This document shows, piece by piece, positions 39,948-47,999 of a stretch of 64,000 bases of DNA; position 1 is the stretch's first letter, and every line of letters begins with the position of its first letter. The stretch is taken from assembly GCA_017397935.1 (NCBI GenBank), contig JAFQHN010000017.1, positions 18,414-82,413 on the forward strand, written 5' to 3'. The notes beneath the pieces are model-generated. The model saw only the letters and a program-made list of their open reading frames with translations, was not told where the DNA came from and did not search any database. A program made the position numbers and the translations under genes. The stretch comes from Bacillota bacterium (GTDB lineage: Bacteria; Bacillota; Dehalobacteriia; UBA4068; UBA4997).

Positions 39948-40095
39948 AAGGTACTCCTCCTTTTGGTTGGGAGAGCCAAATGCCCAGCTAAATGCCGCTT
40001 TGAGCCCTCCCGTATTCAGTTATGTTGATAATACTTCCGGGGTCGCCCTCCACAGCATTCACCTCTTTCCGGGGGATTTAATGATTTTGTCCGGT
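39948..40095 (-). promoter_or_regulatory. Structured corA leader with a 21-codon upstream ORF
   Basis: Minus-strand leader. GAGG lies 8 nt before a GTG at 40053 that opens a frame VEGDPGSIINITEYGRAQSGI (first 20 residues typical of compact leader peptides), ending at 39988. A competing ATG at 40058 would give a 12-residue peptide. GGGAG and CTCCC arms enclose the end of the frame, just before the corA RBS. It does not show the conserved M-box core. A leader controlling corA is plausible but unproven. Confidence 0.4.
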
Positions 40096-40227
40096 GATGT
40101 CCGGATTTTATGCTTGACAAAACTGCTTAAATTTGTCTGCACAGTATATCATACCTCTAATTTTGCATTTTTGGTAGTCCTTTTTGTAAAAAAAACTTGC
40201 CGGAACACAGATTTTTTTGTTATTTTA

Positions 40228-40243
40228 TGCTATACTTAAAGTG
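40228..40243 (+). promoter_or_regulatory. Predicted extended -10 promoter for glmU-prs
   Basis: ATGCTATACT carries an extended -10 (TGC before TATACT, 40231-40236); no good -35 is visible. It would give a leader of nearly 290 nt before glmU. That leader holds the bipartite motif and nothing else I recognise. Confidence 0.45.
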
Positions 40244-40278
40244 CTGATGAGGTGCTGACGGGTGTTTTTTGGCCGATT

Positions 40279-40308
40279 GTCAACCAAACGGTCATACTCG
40301 CGTAAACA
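40279..40308 (+). promoter_or_regulatory. Bipartite leader motif, copy 2 (glmU-prs)
   Basis: GTCAACCAAACG, nine variable bases, GCGTAAACA: the same two blocks and the same gap as at 17602-17631 before purB. It lies about 35 nt after the predicted start point and 220 nt before glmU. The downstream gene prs makes PRPP, the precursor of the pathway that uses purB. Confidence 0.6.
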
Positions 40309-40530
40309 ATTAACGCCGACAAAACTTATCGTAAGCCGAAACGGGGTATTTAAGCCTAAAATTTGCGGTTTGGATAAGCTTTTGCCGTAAAATTTAGTTG
40401 CAATATGCCAGGCATAGGGATTTCACCCCCTGTTTGGCCGATAAAGCACCGAAGTTACCTTAAAAAAGGTCGGTATAAAAATCAGCATATAAAACCGAAA
40501 AAATTTGGAAAACCGAAAGGATTTTTGCCG

Positions 40531-41949
40531 ATGAATAATTTGTTTGATATGCCCAAAACCACCGCCGTAATTTTGGCGGCCGGCAAGGGCACCAGAATGA
40601 AATCCACACTCCCCAAGGTGCTGCACAAGGCAGGCGGCCGCACTATGCTGGCCCAGGTGCTGCATCAGGTGCGGGCGGCCGGCATTGAGGACTGCTGTGT
40701 GGTGGTGGGCCACGGTGCCGAGGAGGTGCGTGCCAGCCTGCCCGCAAGCGAAAACCTGCATTTTGCCCTGCAAATGCCGCAGCTGGGTACCGGCCATTGT
40801 GCCCAGCAGGCCCTGCCCCACATCCCCAAGGACAGCGAGGCGGTGCTGTTGGTGTGCGGTGACACCCCCCTGCTGACGGCGGCAACATTATCTGCCCTGC
40901 AAGAAAAATTTATCTCCACCGGGACGGACGGCCTGATTTTGACGGCCGAGATGACCAACCCCACCGGTTACGGCCGCATTGTGCGCGGCGAGGACGGCGG
41001 TGTGTGCGGCATTGTGGAGGAAAAAGACGCCACCGCCGAACAGAAACGCATCACCGAAATCAACACGGGGGCCTACATCTTCCGCCATCAGGTGCTGGCC
41101 GATGCGCTGGGCAAGCTGGACAACAACAATGCCCAGGGCGAATATTATCTGACGGATGTTATCAAGATCATCGCGGCGGCCGGCGGGAAAATCGACACGC
41201 TGACCACCGCCGACCCCATGGAAACCACCGGTGTGAATGACCGCGCACAGCTGGCGCAGGCTGCTGCCGAGCTGTACCGCCGCAAGGCTCATGAGCTGAT
41301 GGTGGCCGGTGTGACTATCATCGACCCGACCAACTGTTATATTGACCAGCAGGTAGAGGTGGGGCCGGATACCGTTATCTACCCCAACTGCCAACTGCGG
41401 GGCGAAACCAAAATCGGCAGCGGCTGTGTTATCGACAGTGACTGTATCATCACCGACAGCCAGGTGGGTGACAACTGCACCCTTATCAAGGCGGTGCTGA
41501 CCGAGGCGAAAGTGGGCAGCGGCGCCAACATCGGCCCGTTTGCCTATCTGCGTCCGGGAAGCAATCTGGGCGACAAGGTTAAGGTGGGCGATTTTGCCGA
41601 GATAAAGAATGCCAACATCGGGGACGGCAGCAAGATACCGCACCTCTCTTACATTGGTGATGCGGATGTGGGCAGCGGTGTGAACATCGGCTGCGGCACC
41701 ATTACCTGCAATTATGACGGCGTACATAAGTTCCGCACCGTGATTGGCGATAATGTGTTCATCGGCAGCAACACCAATTTGGTGGCACCTGTTACGGTGG
41801 GCGATGACGCTTTTGTGGGGGCAGGCAGCACCATTACCCGTGATGTGGCCGCCGGTGCGCTGGCTGTGGAAAGAAGCAGGCAGCAGCAGTTTGACGGCTG
41901 GGCAACCGAAAAAAGCCCCAAGGCGCTGGCCGCCAAAAGCAAAAAATAA
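40531..41949 (+). CDS. glmU: Bifunctional N-acetylglucosamine-1-phosphate uridyltransferase / glucosamine-1-phosphate acetyltransferase
   Basis: Makes UDP-GlcNAc for peptidoglycan. 472 residues. The N-terminal uridyltransferase has LAAGKGTRMKSTLPKVLH. The C-terminal left-handed beta-helix has hexapeptide repeats from about 260 onward (IGSGCVIDSDCIITDSQVGD, VKVGDFAEIKNANIG, GCGTITCNYDG, VGDDAFVGAGSTI). Start at ATG 40531 with AAAGGAT upstream; ATG 40549 (MPKTTAV) is possible. The frame above 40531 is leader. glmU-prs is a common Bacillota pair. Confidence 0.95.
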   Translation: MNNLFDMPKTTAVILAAGKGTRMKSTLPKVLHKAGGRTMLAQVLHQVRAAGIEDCCVVVGHGAEEVRASLPASENLHFALQMPQLGTGHCAQQALPHIPKDSEAVLLVCGDTPLLTAATLSALQEKFISTGTDGLILTAEMTNPTGYGRIVRGEDGGVCGIVEEKDATAEQKRITEINTGAYIFRHQVLADALGKLDNNNAQGEYYLTDVIKIIAAAGGKIDTLTTADPMETTGVNDRAQLAQAAAELYRRKAHELMVAGVTIIDPTNCYIDQQVEVGPDTVIYPNCQLRGETKIGSGCVIDSDCIITDSQVGDNCTLIKAVLTEAKVGSGANIGPFAYLRPGSNLGDKVKVGDFAEIKNANIGDGSKIPHLSYIGDADVGSGVNIGCGTITCNYDGVHKFRTVIGDNVFIGSNTNLVAPVTVGDDAFVGAGSTITRDVAAGALAVERSRQQQFDGWATEKSPKALAAKSKK

Positions 41950-42134
41950 GGCTGAAAATAAGCGTAGAAGTAAGTTATAGTAAAAAAGGCGGAAAATATG
42001 CAGAAAATTCTGCGGAATATAAGAGGAAAAAAGCGAATTTTGCGGAAGATATATATTACGGAAAAGTTTGTGCAAAATTTATTTTAATTTTAATTAAGAT
42101 TTGGTTGTTTTATTTGAGGAGGTAATTGAAAGAC

Positions 42135-43085
42135 ATGAGTGGCTCTGCATTGAAAATCTTTACCGGCAACGCCAACCCGGAATTGGCGGCAGAAATTGTA
42201 AATTATCTGCAAATTAAGCTGGGTACTGCCAAGGTTTCTCACTTTAAGGACGGCGAGGTACGCCTGGAAATTGGGGAAAGCGTTCGCGGCAACGATGTAT
42301 TTATCGTACAGCCGACCTGCACCCCGGTAAACGAGAATCTGATGGAACTGCTGATTATGGTGGACGCCATGAAGCGCGCTTCGGCAAAATCCGTAACTGC
42401 GGTCATCCCCTACTACGGCTATGCCCGCCAGGAGCGCAAACAGAAGGCCCGTGATCCGATCTCTGCCAAGCTGGTGGCCAACCTGATTGCTGCGGCCGGC
42501 GCCGACCGTGTGGTGGCTGTTGACCTGCACACCAGCGCCATCCAGGGCTTTTTCGATATTCCGGTGGACCATTTGCCGGCTGTACCGATTCTGGCTGAGT
42601 ATTACAAGAAGAAAAATCTGGACAACCTGGTAGTAGCCTCCCCCGACATCGGCGGTGTGGCCCGTGCCCGTAACCTGGCCGAGCGTCTGAACTGCTCTCT
42701 GGCCATCATCGACAAGCGCCGCCCCGAGCCCAACAAGGCTGAGATCATGGGTGTTATCGGCAACGTTGAGGGCAAGAATGTAATTATGGTGGACGACATG
42801 ATCGATACCGCCGGCACCATTACCCAGGGCGCAAACTTCCTGCGTGACCAGGCAGGCGCCAATGAGGTTTATGCCTGCTGCACCCATGCCATCTTCACCC
42901 CGCCGGCCATTGAGCGCATCAACGCATCCGCATTAAAGGAAGTGCTGATCACCAACACTATTCCGCTGCGCCCCGAAATCTGCGGCGAAAGCGACAAGAT
43001 CCGTATCGCATCGGTGGCCCCGCTGCTGAGCGAAACCATTTTGCGTATCCACGAGAATATGTCGGTTAGCCGTTTGTTTGACTAA
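42135..43085 (+). CDS. prs: Ribose-phosphate pyrophosphokinase (PRPP synthetase)
   Basis: Forms PRPP from ribose-5-P and ATP for purine, pyrimidine, NAD, His and Trp synthesis. About 316 residues, usual length. LKIFTGNANPELA at the N-terminus, catalytic and metal loop in DLHTSAIQGFFDIPVDHL, flexible loop YARQERK, and the PRPP-binding VIMVDDMIDTAGT. ATG 42135 is preferred; an in-frame TTG at 42126 lies only 3 nt from GGAGG and would add three residues. Confidence 0.96.
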   Translation: MSGSALKIFTGNANPELAAEIVNYLQIKLGTAKVSHFKDGEVRLEIGESVRGNDVFIVQPTCTPVNENLMELLIMVDAMKRASAKSVTAVIPYYGYARQERKQKARDPISAKLVANLIAAAGADRVVAVDLHTSAIQGFFDIPVDHLPAVPILAEYYKKKNLDNLVVASPDIGGVARARNLAERLNCSLAIIDKRRPEPNKAEIMGVIGNVEGKNVIMVDDMIDTAGTITQGANFLRDQAGANEVYACCTHAIFTPPAIERINASALKEVLITNTIPLRPEICGESDKIRIASVAPLLSETILRIHENMSVSRLFD

Positions 43086-43158
43086 ACACCGGCTGAAACA
43101 GGCATAATACGCATAAAAACATAAAAAACCATATCCCTATAAGGAGTTTATAAGTTAA

Positions 43159-44397
43159 ATGACTGAACAGAATGTATATGATATTTTGCAGGAGCGCGGT
43201 TACATCGAGCAAAGCACAGATGAAGGCATCCGCGACCTGCTGGGCAAAGAGAAGGTAACCTTTTACATTGGCTTTGACCCGACTGCCGACAGCCTGCACG
43301 TTGGCCATTTTATTCAAATCATGGTTATGGCGCATATGCAGAAGGCCGGACACCGCCCCATCGCCCTGTTTGGCGGCGGCACCGGCATGATTGGTGACCC
43401 CTCGGGCCGTACCGATATGCGCAAGATGATGACCCAGCAGACGATTCTGGACAACATCGCTGCCTTCAAAAAGCAGATGAGCCGTTTTATCGACTTTGAC
43501 AGCGAGGCCGAAAACTGCGCCATCATGGTAAACAACGGCGATTGGCTGCTGGATCTGAACTATGTGGAATTTATCCGCGAGGTGGGCGTACATTTCTCGG
43601 TAAACCGTATGCTGGCCGCCGAGTGCTTCAAAAACCGCATGGAGAAGGGTCTTTCCTTCTTTGAGTTTAACTATATGCTGATGCAGAGCTATGACTTTGT
43701 GAAATTGCAGCGCGATTACAACTGCCAGATGCAGATGGGCGGCAACGACCAGTGGTCCAACATCATCGGCGGTGTGGAACTGAACCGCCGCATGGACGGC
43801 AAGCAGGTTTACGGCCTGACCTTTAAGCTGCTGACCAACAGCCAGGGCAAGAAGATGGGCAAAACCGAAAGCGGCGCCCTGTGGCTGGATGCCAACAAGA
43901 CTTCTCCCTACGAATTTTATCAGTATTGGCGCAACATTGATGACGCCGACGTGGAGAACTGTCTGGCCCTGCTGACCTTCCTGCCGATGGACGAGGTAAG
44001 ACGCCTGGGTGCATTGAAAGATGCTGCCATCAACGAGGCCAAGGCTGCACTGGCTTATGAGGTGACCAAGCTGGTACACGGCGAGGAGGAGGCCAAAAAG
44101 GCGGAGGCTGCCAGCAAATCTCTGTTTGGCGGTGCGGCTGCCGGCGGCGACCTGCCCGGTACCGTGATCGCTGCGGCTGATTTGGAGGGCCTGGACATTT
44201 TGGGTCTGCTGAACAAGTGCGGTCTGATTAAGAGCAACGGTGAGGGCCGCAGATTGATTCAGGACGGCGGTGTGTATCTTAACGGCGAGCGCGTGGCTGA
44301 CCACACCCGTGCCATTACTGCCGAGGACTTTGCGGACGGCCGTGTACTGCTGCGCAAGGGCAAAAAGGTATATCATCAGGTGACCGTTGGCGAATAA
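43159..44397 (+). CDS. tyrS: Tyrosyl-tRNA synthetase
   Basis: Charges tRNA-Tyr with tyrosine. 412 residues. Class I motifs: HVGHF (the HIGH equivalent) within [11 protein letters not shown], and KMGKTESG (the KMSKS equivalent). Tyrosine pocket in YMLMQSYDF and GGNDQWSNI. The C-terminal S4 RNA-binding domain begins near [16 protein letters not shown]. The gap from prs is only 73 nt, too short for a T-box leader, so it is probably read through from the glmU-prs transcript. Confidence 0.96.
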   Translation: MTEQNVYDILQERGYIEQSTDEGIRDLLGKEKVTFYIGFDPTADSLHVGHFIQIMVMAHMQKAGHRPIALFGGGTGMIGDPSGRTDMRKMMTQQTILDNIAAFKKQMSRFIDFDSEAENCAIMVNNGDWLLDLNYVEFIREVGVHFSVNRMLAAECFKNRMEKGLSFFEFNYMLMQSYDFVKLQRDYNCQMQMGGNDQWSNIIGGVELNRRMDGKQVYGLTFKLLTNSQGKKMGKTESGALWLDANKTSPYEFYQYWRNIDDADVENCLALLTFLPMDEVRRLGALKDAAINEAKAALAYEVTKLVHGEEEAKKAEAASKSLFGGAAAGGDLPGTVIAAADLEGLDILGLLNKCGLIKSNGEGRRLIQDGGVYLNGERVADHTRAITAEDFADGRVLLRKGKKVYHQVTVGE

Positions 44398-44424
44398 GCC
44401 GACCTTTTGGGAGGACGCAACCGA

Positions 44425-45108
44425 ATGTTAAAAACTCCTGAACGAGATGCGACTAAAAACTTTTTAATCAAGAAGATAATTTGCGGGATATTGCTGCTGT
44501 GCCCCCTGCTGTTTTGCGGCTGCGGGCAATATGATGCCGCTGCCATGCTGCAAGGTAATCTGGATGTGATATATTTGGGTGAGTACTCGCCGGAATATTT
44601 GCAGGCGGTGGATTTGAGTGCCGACGAGGCCGAGGCTGCCTACGAGAACGGTCTGCTGACCTCGGCGAAATCCTTTGCGCACAAATATGACATCAACTGG
44701 GAGCTGTTGAGCGAAGAAACACGCGAGCGTCTGGTGGATTTGCAGCGCGAGGTTTACCGCCACAGCAAATATGAGGTTGGCGAGGCGGTGGCTGACGGCG
44801 AGGATTATCTGGTGGAGCTGACGGTGCAGCCGATTGACACCTATTCCAAATTTTTGGCGGAGGATGCCGAGGGCTTGCTGGCCGACCGCCAGCAGCGCCT
44901 GGACGCCGGCGAGCTGGACGGAATGAGCGAGCAGCAGTTGGAGGAAGATTGGGCGCAGAGCATTTTGAGCCTGATGGAGCAGCGGCTGGACGCCGTGGGC
45001 TATTTGCCGGCGGAGACGATTACGGTGCGGATCGCGCCGGATGAGGACGGCTACCTGACGATTACCGACAGCGACTTTGCCCGTATTGACGGCTTGATTA
45101 TTAAATGA
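44425..45108 (+). CDS. Putative lipoprotein of unknown function
   Basis: About 227 residues. A basic head (KTPERDATKN), hydrophobic core and lipobox LLFCGC place it as a membrane-anchored lipoprotein. The mature part is acidic and mostly helical (NLDVIYLGEYSPEYLQAV, then ELLSEETRERLVDLQREVY) with no hallmark domain; the pattern recalls DUF5105-like lipoproteins, but I am not certain. ATG 44425 follows GGGAGG by 10 nt. It ends the glmU-prs-tyrS run, before a strong terminator. Confidence 0.75.
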   Translation: MLKTPERDATKNFLIKKIICGILLLCPLLFCGCGQYDAAAMLQGNLDVIYLGEYSPEYLQAVDLSADEAEAAYENGLLTSAKSFAHKYDINWELLSEETRERLVDLQREVYRHSKYEVGEAVADGEDYLVELTVQPIDTYSKFLAEDAEGLLADRQQRLDAGELDGMSEQQLEEDWAQSILSLMEQRLDAVGYLPAETITVRIAPDEDGYLTITDSDFARIDGLIIK

Positions 45109-45134
45109 GCCTGTTACTTGTTAAATGAATAACC

Positions 45135-45177
45135 AAAACCACCCTGCCGAAGGAAATATCGGCGGGGTGGTTTTTTT
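45135..45177 (+). terminator. Strong rho-independent terminator closing the glmU-prs-tyrS operon
   Basis: AACCACCCTGCCGA pairs with TCGGCGGGGTGGTT over an 8-nt loop, followed by TTTTTTT. Confidence 0.95.
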
Positions 45178-45195
45178 GCTGGGGGTATGAGGCGT

Positions 45196-45439
45196 GCTAT
45201 TGTCGCTTATCGCAAGCTGAGGTGACGGAAACGCAAAAGTGTACCGGATGTGCTTATCGTAAACCAGAATGGGAGCAAAGCAGACGGTATGCTATTATCG
45301 CTCATCGTACACCAAAGTGAAAGAAACGCAGGAATGTATCGGAGGTGCTTATCGTAAGCCAAAGTGGAGAAAAGCAGACGGTGCGCTATTGTCGCTTATC
45401 GTACACCAAAGTGAAAGAAACGCAGGAGTGCGCCGGATG
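45196..45439. repeat. Tandem repeat of about 95 bp (two full units and a partial third)
   Basis: Units start with GCTATT at 45196, 45291 and 45385. Units 1 and 2 are 95 and 94 bp; unit 3 matches until about 45439 and then diverges. Each unit contains GCTTATCG- or GCTCATCG-like blocks about 47 bp apart, so the ancestral unit was probably half as long. Single GCTATTG starts recur at 45522 and 45556. Unit lengths are not multiples of three, so this is not a protein repeat. Confidence 0.75.
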
Positions 45440-45466
45440 CAAGGCATCACGAGGGAAATCGCAGGA

Positions 45467-45485
45467 GGCGTACTAATAGTACGCC
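45467..45485. repeat. Perfect 8-bp inverted repeat
   Basis: GGCGTACT, loop AAT, AGTACGCC. It lies within the region of decayed tandem repeats and has no T-run on either side. Confidence 0.7.
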
Positions 45486-45556
45486 GACAAGCCAAGCCGA
45501 CAACAAGCCGCAAGATGGCGTGCTATTGGGCTTCCGCGGACACAACAGACGGTGTG

Positions 45557-45865
45557 CTATTGTCGTTTCTTATTAGGGTTGGCGGGGAACCAGCCTTTTT
45601 TGACTCTCTCCTCTTGTTCGAAGAGTTCTTTAATGCTCCAAAACGAGCTGAACGCGATAAGGGCGACGATGATGGCCCAGAAATCGGATTTTAGGCAGAG
45701 AGCCAGCAGCATAAAGGCTATGCCGGCGGCCAGAAACAGCGGCCAGATGCGCTTGCCGAAGTAATACTCGCCTTTGATGACGATGGGATGAAACAGGCCG
45801 ATGATCAAGAAGCTGACGGCGCCGATGATGACGGCCTGCCAGTTGAGTTGTGCCAAAAATTCCAT
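45557..45865 (-). CDS. DUF4491 family membrane protein
   Basis: 102 residues with three hydrophobic helices. The stretch IIGLFHPIVIKGEYYFGKRIW is diagnostic of DUF4491, a small Bacillota/Bacteroidota membrane family of unknown function. Its ATG overlaps the stop of the DUF815 ATPase by one base (TAATG), and the RBS GGAGG lies inside that gene, so translation is coupled. This suggests the two act together. Confidence 0.85.
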   Translation of the reverse strand: MEFLAQLNWQAVIIGAVSFLIIGLFHPIVIKGEYYFGKRIWPLFLAAGIAFMLLALCLKSDFWAIIVALIAFSSFWSIKELFEQEERVKKGWFPANPNKKRQ

Positions 45866-47049
45866 TAAACTTCCTCCTGATTATTGATGAGGCTGTTGAC
45901 AAATTGACGAGCGGTGCGGCCGCTGCAACCGTTCTGCCAGAGTGCCCATTGGAGTGCCTGCTCTCTGAGTTGGGCGGGCGGCAGGGTGATACCGTCGGCG
46001 GCGGCAAGGGCGGACACGATATTCAAATATTCATCCTGGCGGGGCGTGGTAAACAGCACGGTCTGGCCGAAGCGATCGGCCAGCGAAAGTTTCTCACTCA
46101 TGCTGTCGGAGGCGCGAACCTCACCGTTGTTATGCTGGACGCCGTCACGGTCCTGCCAGTTTTCAACAATCAAATGGCGGCGGTTGGAGGTGGCGTAAAT
46201 CAGCACATTACCGCCGCGCGCCGTTACGCTGCCCTCTAACACGGCCTTGGTGATTTTATAGCTTTGGTCGGCCTTCTCGAAGGAGAGGTCATCAATGTAA
46301 ATGATGTAATGACGCGGCTGGTCTTTTAAGAGGGCCTGCAAATGCGGGAGATCAGCGATATAATCCAGCGGCAGCTCCACCAGGCAAAGACCATCGGCGG
46401 CCAGTTCATTGGCCACGGCCTTGATGAGCGAGGATTTGCCGGTGCCGCGTGCGCCGTAAAGCAGCATATTATTGCCGCGTCCGTGCTGCACAAACAGGCG
46501 GGTGTTGTTCATAACCTCATCTTTTTGGTGCTGATAACCAATTAAATCCGTCAGGCGGATGTTATCAAAGCCAACCACCGGCTGCAAAGCACCCTGCCAG
46601 CGCCAAACCCGATGCAGAGCCAGCTGGCCGAAGCCGAAATTGCGGTGAAAATCTATCATACGGACGGCAACCTCATCAGCCGGGAGATTGCGCCAGTTCA
46701 GCAGGTTTTGCGGCAGGTCGGCGGCAGGAGCAGCGGCATCATCGGCCAGCCATGACGGGGTATTGTATGCCGCCAGCCAGCTTTGCAGAACTGCAACCTC
46801 AGCCGCGTAAGCGGCCAGCAGCGTGGGCGCAAGCGGTTTGCCCTGGGCCGCACGGCAAGCCAGAAAGTTGGCATCTTGCAGCAGCAGGCGCAGTAAATAT
46901 GTACCGGCGGGGTCTGCCACCGGAGCGGAAAGGCGCAGATTTTGAGCCAGCAGGCAGCTTACCTTATCGTAATCGGCGGCGGCAAGGGCGGAAACCAGCT
47001 CATCTTGCAGCAGGCCGTGCAGAATAATCAACTTTTGTGCTTGGGACAT
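45865..47049 (-). CDS. DUF815 family AAA-type ATP-binding protein
   Basis: About 394 residues. An N-terminal helical half of about 180 residues leads to a P-loop ATPase: Walker A LLYGARGTGKSSLIKAV, Walker B YIIYIDDLSFE, sensor ATSNRRHLIVENW, and LADRFGQTVLFTTP. This order is typical of DUF815 (PF05673), a widespread cytosolic ATPase family without an agreed function. ATG 47049 lies 8 nt after AGGAGG. Coupled to the DUF4491 gene downstream. Confidence 0.88.
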   Translation of the reverse strand: MSQAQKLIILHGLLQDELVSALAAADYDKVSCLLAQNLRLSAPVADPAGTYLLRLLLQDANFLACRAAQGKPLAPTLLAAYAAEVAVLQSWLAAYNTPSWLADDAAAPAADLPQNLLNWRNLPADEVAVRMIDFHRNFGFGQLALHRVWRWQGALQPVVGFDNIRLTDLIGYQHQKDEVMNNTRLFVQHGRGNNMLLYGARGTGKSSLIKAVANELAADGLCLVELPLDYIADLPHLQALLKDQPRHYIIYIDDLSFEKADQSYKITKAVLEGSVTARGGNVLIYATSNRRHLIVENWQDRDGVQHNNGEVRASDSMSEKLSLADRFGQTVLFTTPRQDEYLNIVSALAAADGITLPPAQLREQALQWALWQNGCSGRTARQFVNSLINNQEEV

Positions 47050-47162
47050 AAACAAAACCTCCTGTTATAATTGCGATTTTTTGCCTGATGGCAGGAAAAA
47101 ACGCAGTTTACAGCGAATTATTAAAAGTTACTGAATTATAACTTAAAGCAGGAAACTTTAAT

Positions 47163-47906
47163 ATGAAAATTTTTAACAATAAATATAGGGTTAATTATAA
47201 CACCACGGCTTATGGGTTGGCAAGCGGCAGTGCAGATTTTTTGCCTGCCTGCGGCCATAGCGACGGGCGTTTGATGGCTTCATCATTGGAAAGGGCCAGA
47301 CGGAATTTGGCACGGAACGCTCAATCGCAGGTGCCCGAAAAGCTGCCGGATGCACACCTGCCGGAGAAACCGGAGCGAGAACCCGAATACAGACCCGAAC
47401 ATAAACCCGAACGCAAGCCGGAACGCCAATCCGCCGCACCGAAGGCCAAACATCGCCGCACCAACAAGCGGCCGCCGGTAATTTTGGCCTGCGTGACGGG
47501 CGTGATACTATCCGCAGTGCTGCTGCTGGCATTGTCGGGGGCATACGGCGCGTATTGCTTTGCCAAGGGTCTGCCGGGGGATGCAAGCGTCCACGCCAGC
47601 ACCATGATTTATTGCTGCTCGGTGCTGATGGGCTGTTTCTGGGCCAGCGCATTGGTAAAACGCCGCACGCTGAAACCGGTTATCTTCATCGGTGGTGTGC
47701 ATTGGCTGCTGAGCCTTATTATCTCAGCCCAGCTGTTTGAGCTGGCTGAGTTCAAAATCTCGATGATACTGCTGAAAATTGTCATCACGGCGCTGGCGGC
47801 AGGATTGGGTTATCTGCTCTCCTTTATCCCCTATCTTATCAACAGAGCCATAAAGCGGCAGCGGCAGAAGGAGAAGGAACGGCGGGCACGGCGTCAGGCG
47901 GCGTAA
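47163..47906 (+). CDS. TIGR04086-like membrane protein with Pro/Glu-rich N-terminus
   Basis: 247 residues. The N-terminal third is cytosolic and low-complexity with PE(K/R)PE-type repeats (PEKPEREPEYRPEHKPERKP). The last 140 residues form four membrane helices (VILACVTGVILSAVLLLAL; ASTMIYCCSVLMGCFWASAL; VIFIGGVHWLLSLIISAQLF; LLKIVITALAAGLGYLLSFI) ending in a very basic tail. The bundle resembles the TIGR04086 family, usually near 120 residues, so the N-terminus is an extension; ATG 47274 (MASSLER) is an alternative start. Confidence 0.6.
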   Translation: MKIFNNKYRVNYNTTAYGLASGSADFLPACGHSDGRLMASSLERARRNLARNAQSQVPEKLPDAHLPEKPEREPEYRPEHKPERKPERQSAAPKAKHRRTNKRPPVILACVTGVILSAVLLLALSGAYGAYCFAKGLPGDASVHASTMIYCCSVLMGCFWASALVKRRTLKPVIFIGGVHWLLSLIISAQLFELAEFKISMILLKIVITALAAGLGYLLSFIPYLINRAIKRQRQKEKERRARRQAA

Positions 47907-47933
47907 TCGGCCGGAAAATTTACCGCAAATATA

Positions 47934-47971
47934 ATAAAAAAACCGTTGTCTTATGCAGGCAGCGGTTTTAA
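47934..47971. terminator. Bidirectional terminator between convergent genes
   Basis: AAAACCGTTGTC pairs with GGCAGCGGTTTT (two G-T pairs). A T-run follows on the minus strand, and TAATATTTT on the plus strand. Confidence 0.85.
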
Positions 47972-47999
47972 TATTTTATGAGATTTTTATATGGGAATT

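Noticed and set aside
39948..40140. M-box (ykoK) magnesium riboswitch before corA
   Set aside because: Some stems can be drawn, but the conserved M-box core sequence is not present; kept only as a structured leader.
43086..43158. T-box leader before tyrS
   Set aside because: Only 73 nt separate prs and tyrS, and no specifier loop, T-box sequence or terminator/antiterminator pair is seen.
45196..45439. CRISPR array or retron-like element
   Set aside because: Units are long (95 bp), contiguous and lack spacers; no reverse transcriptase or cas gene nearby.
45269..45694. Open frame of 141 codons on the plus strand
   Set aside because: It runs through tandem repeats whose length is not a multiple of three and then antisense into DUF4491; no convincing RBS.
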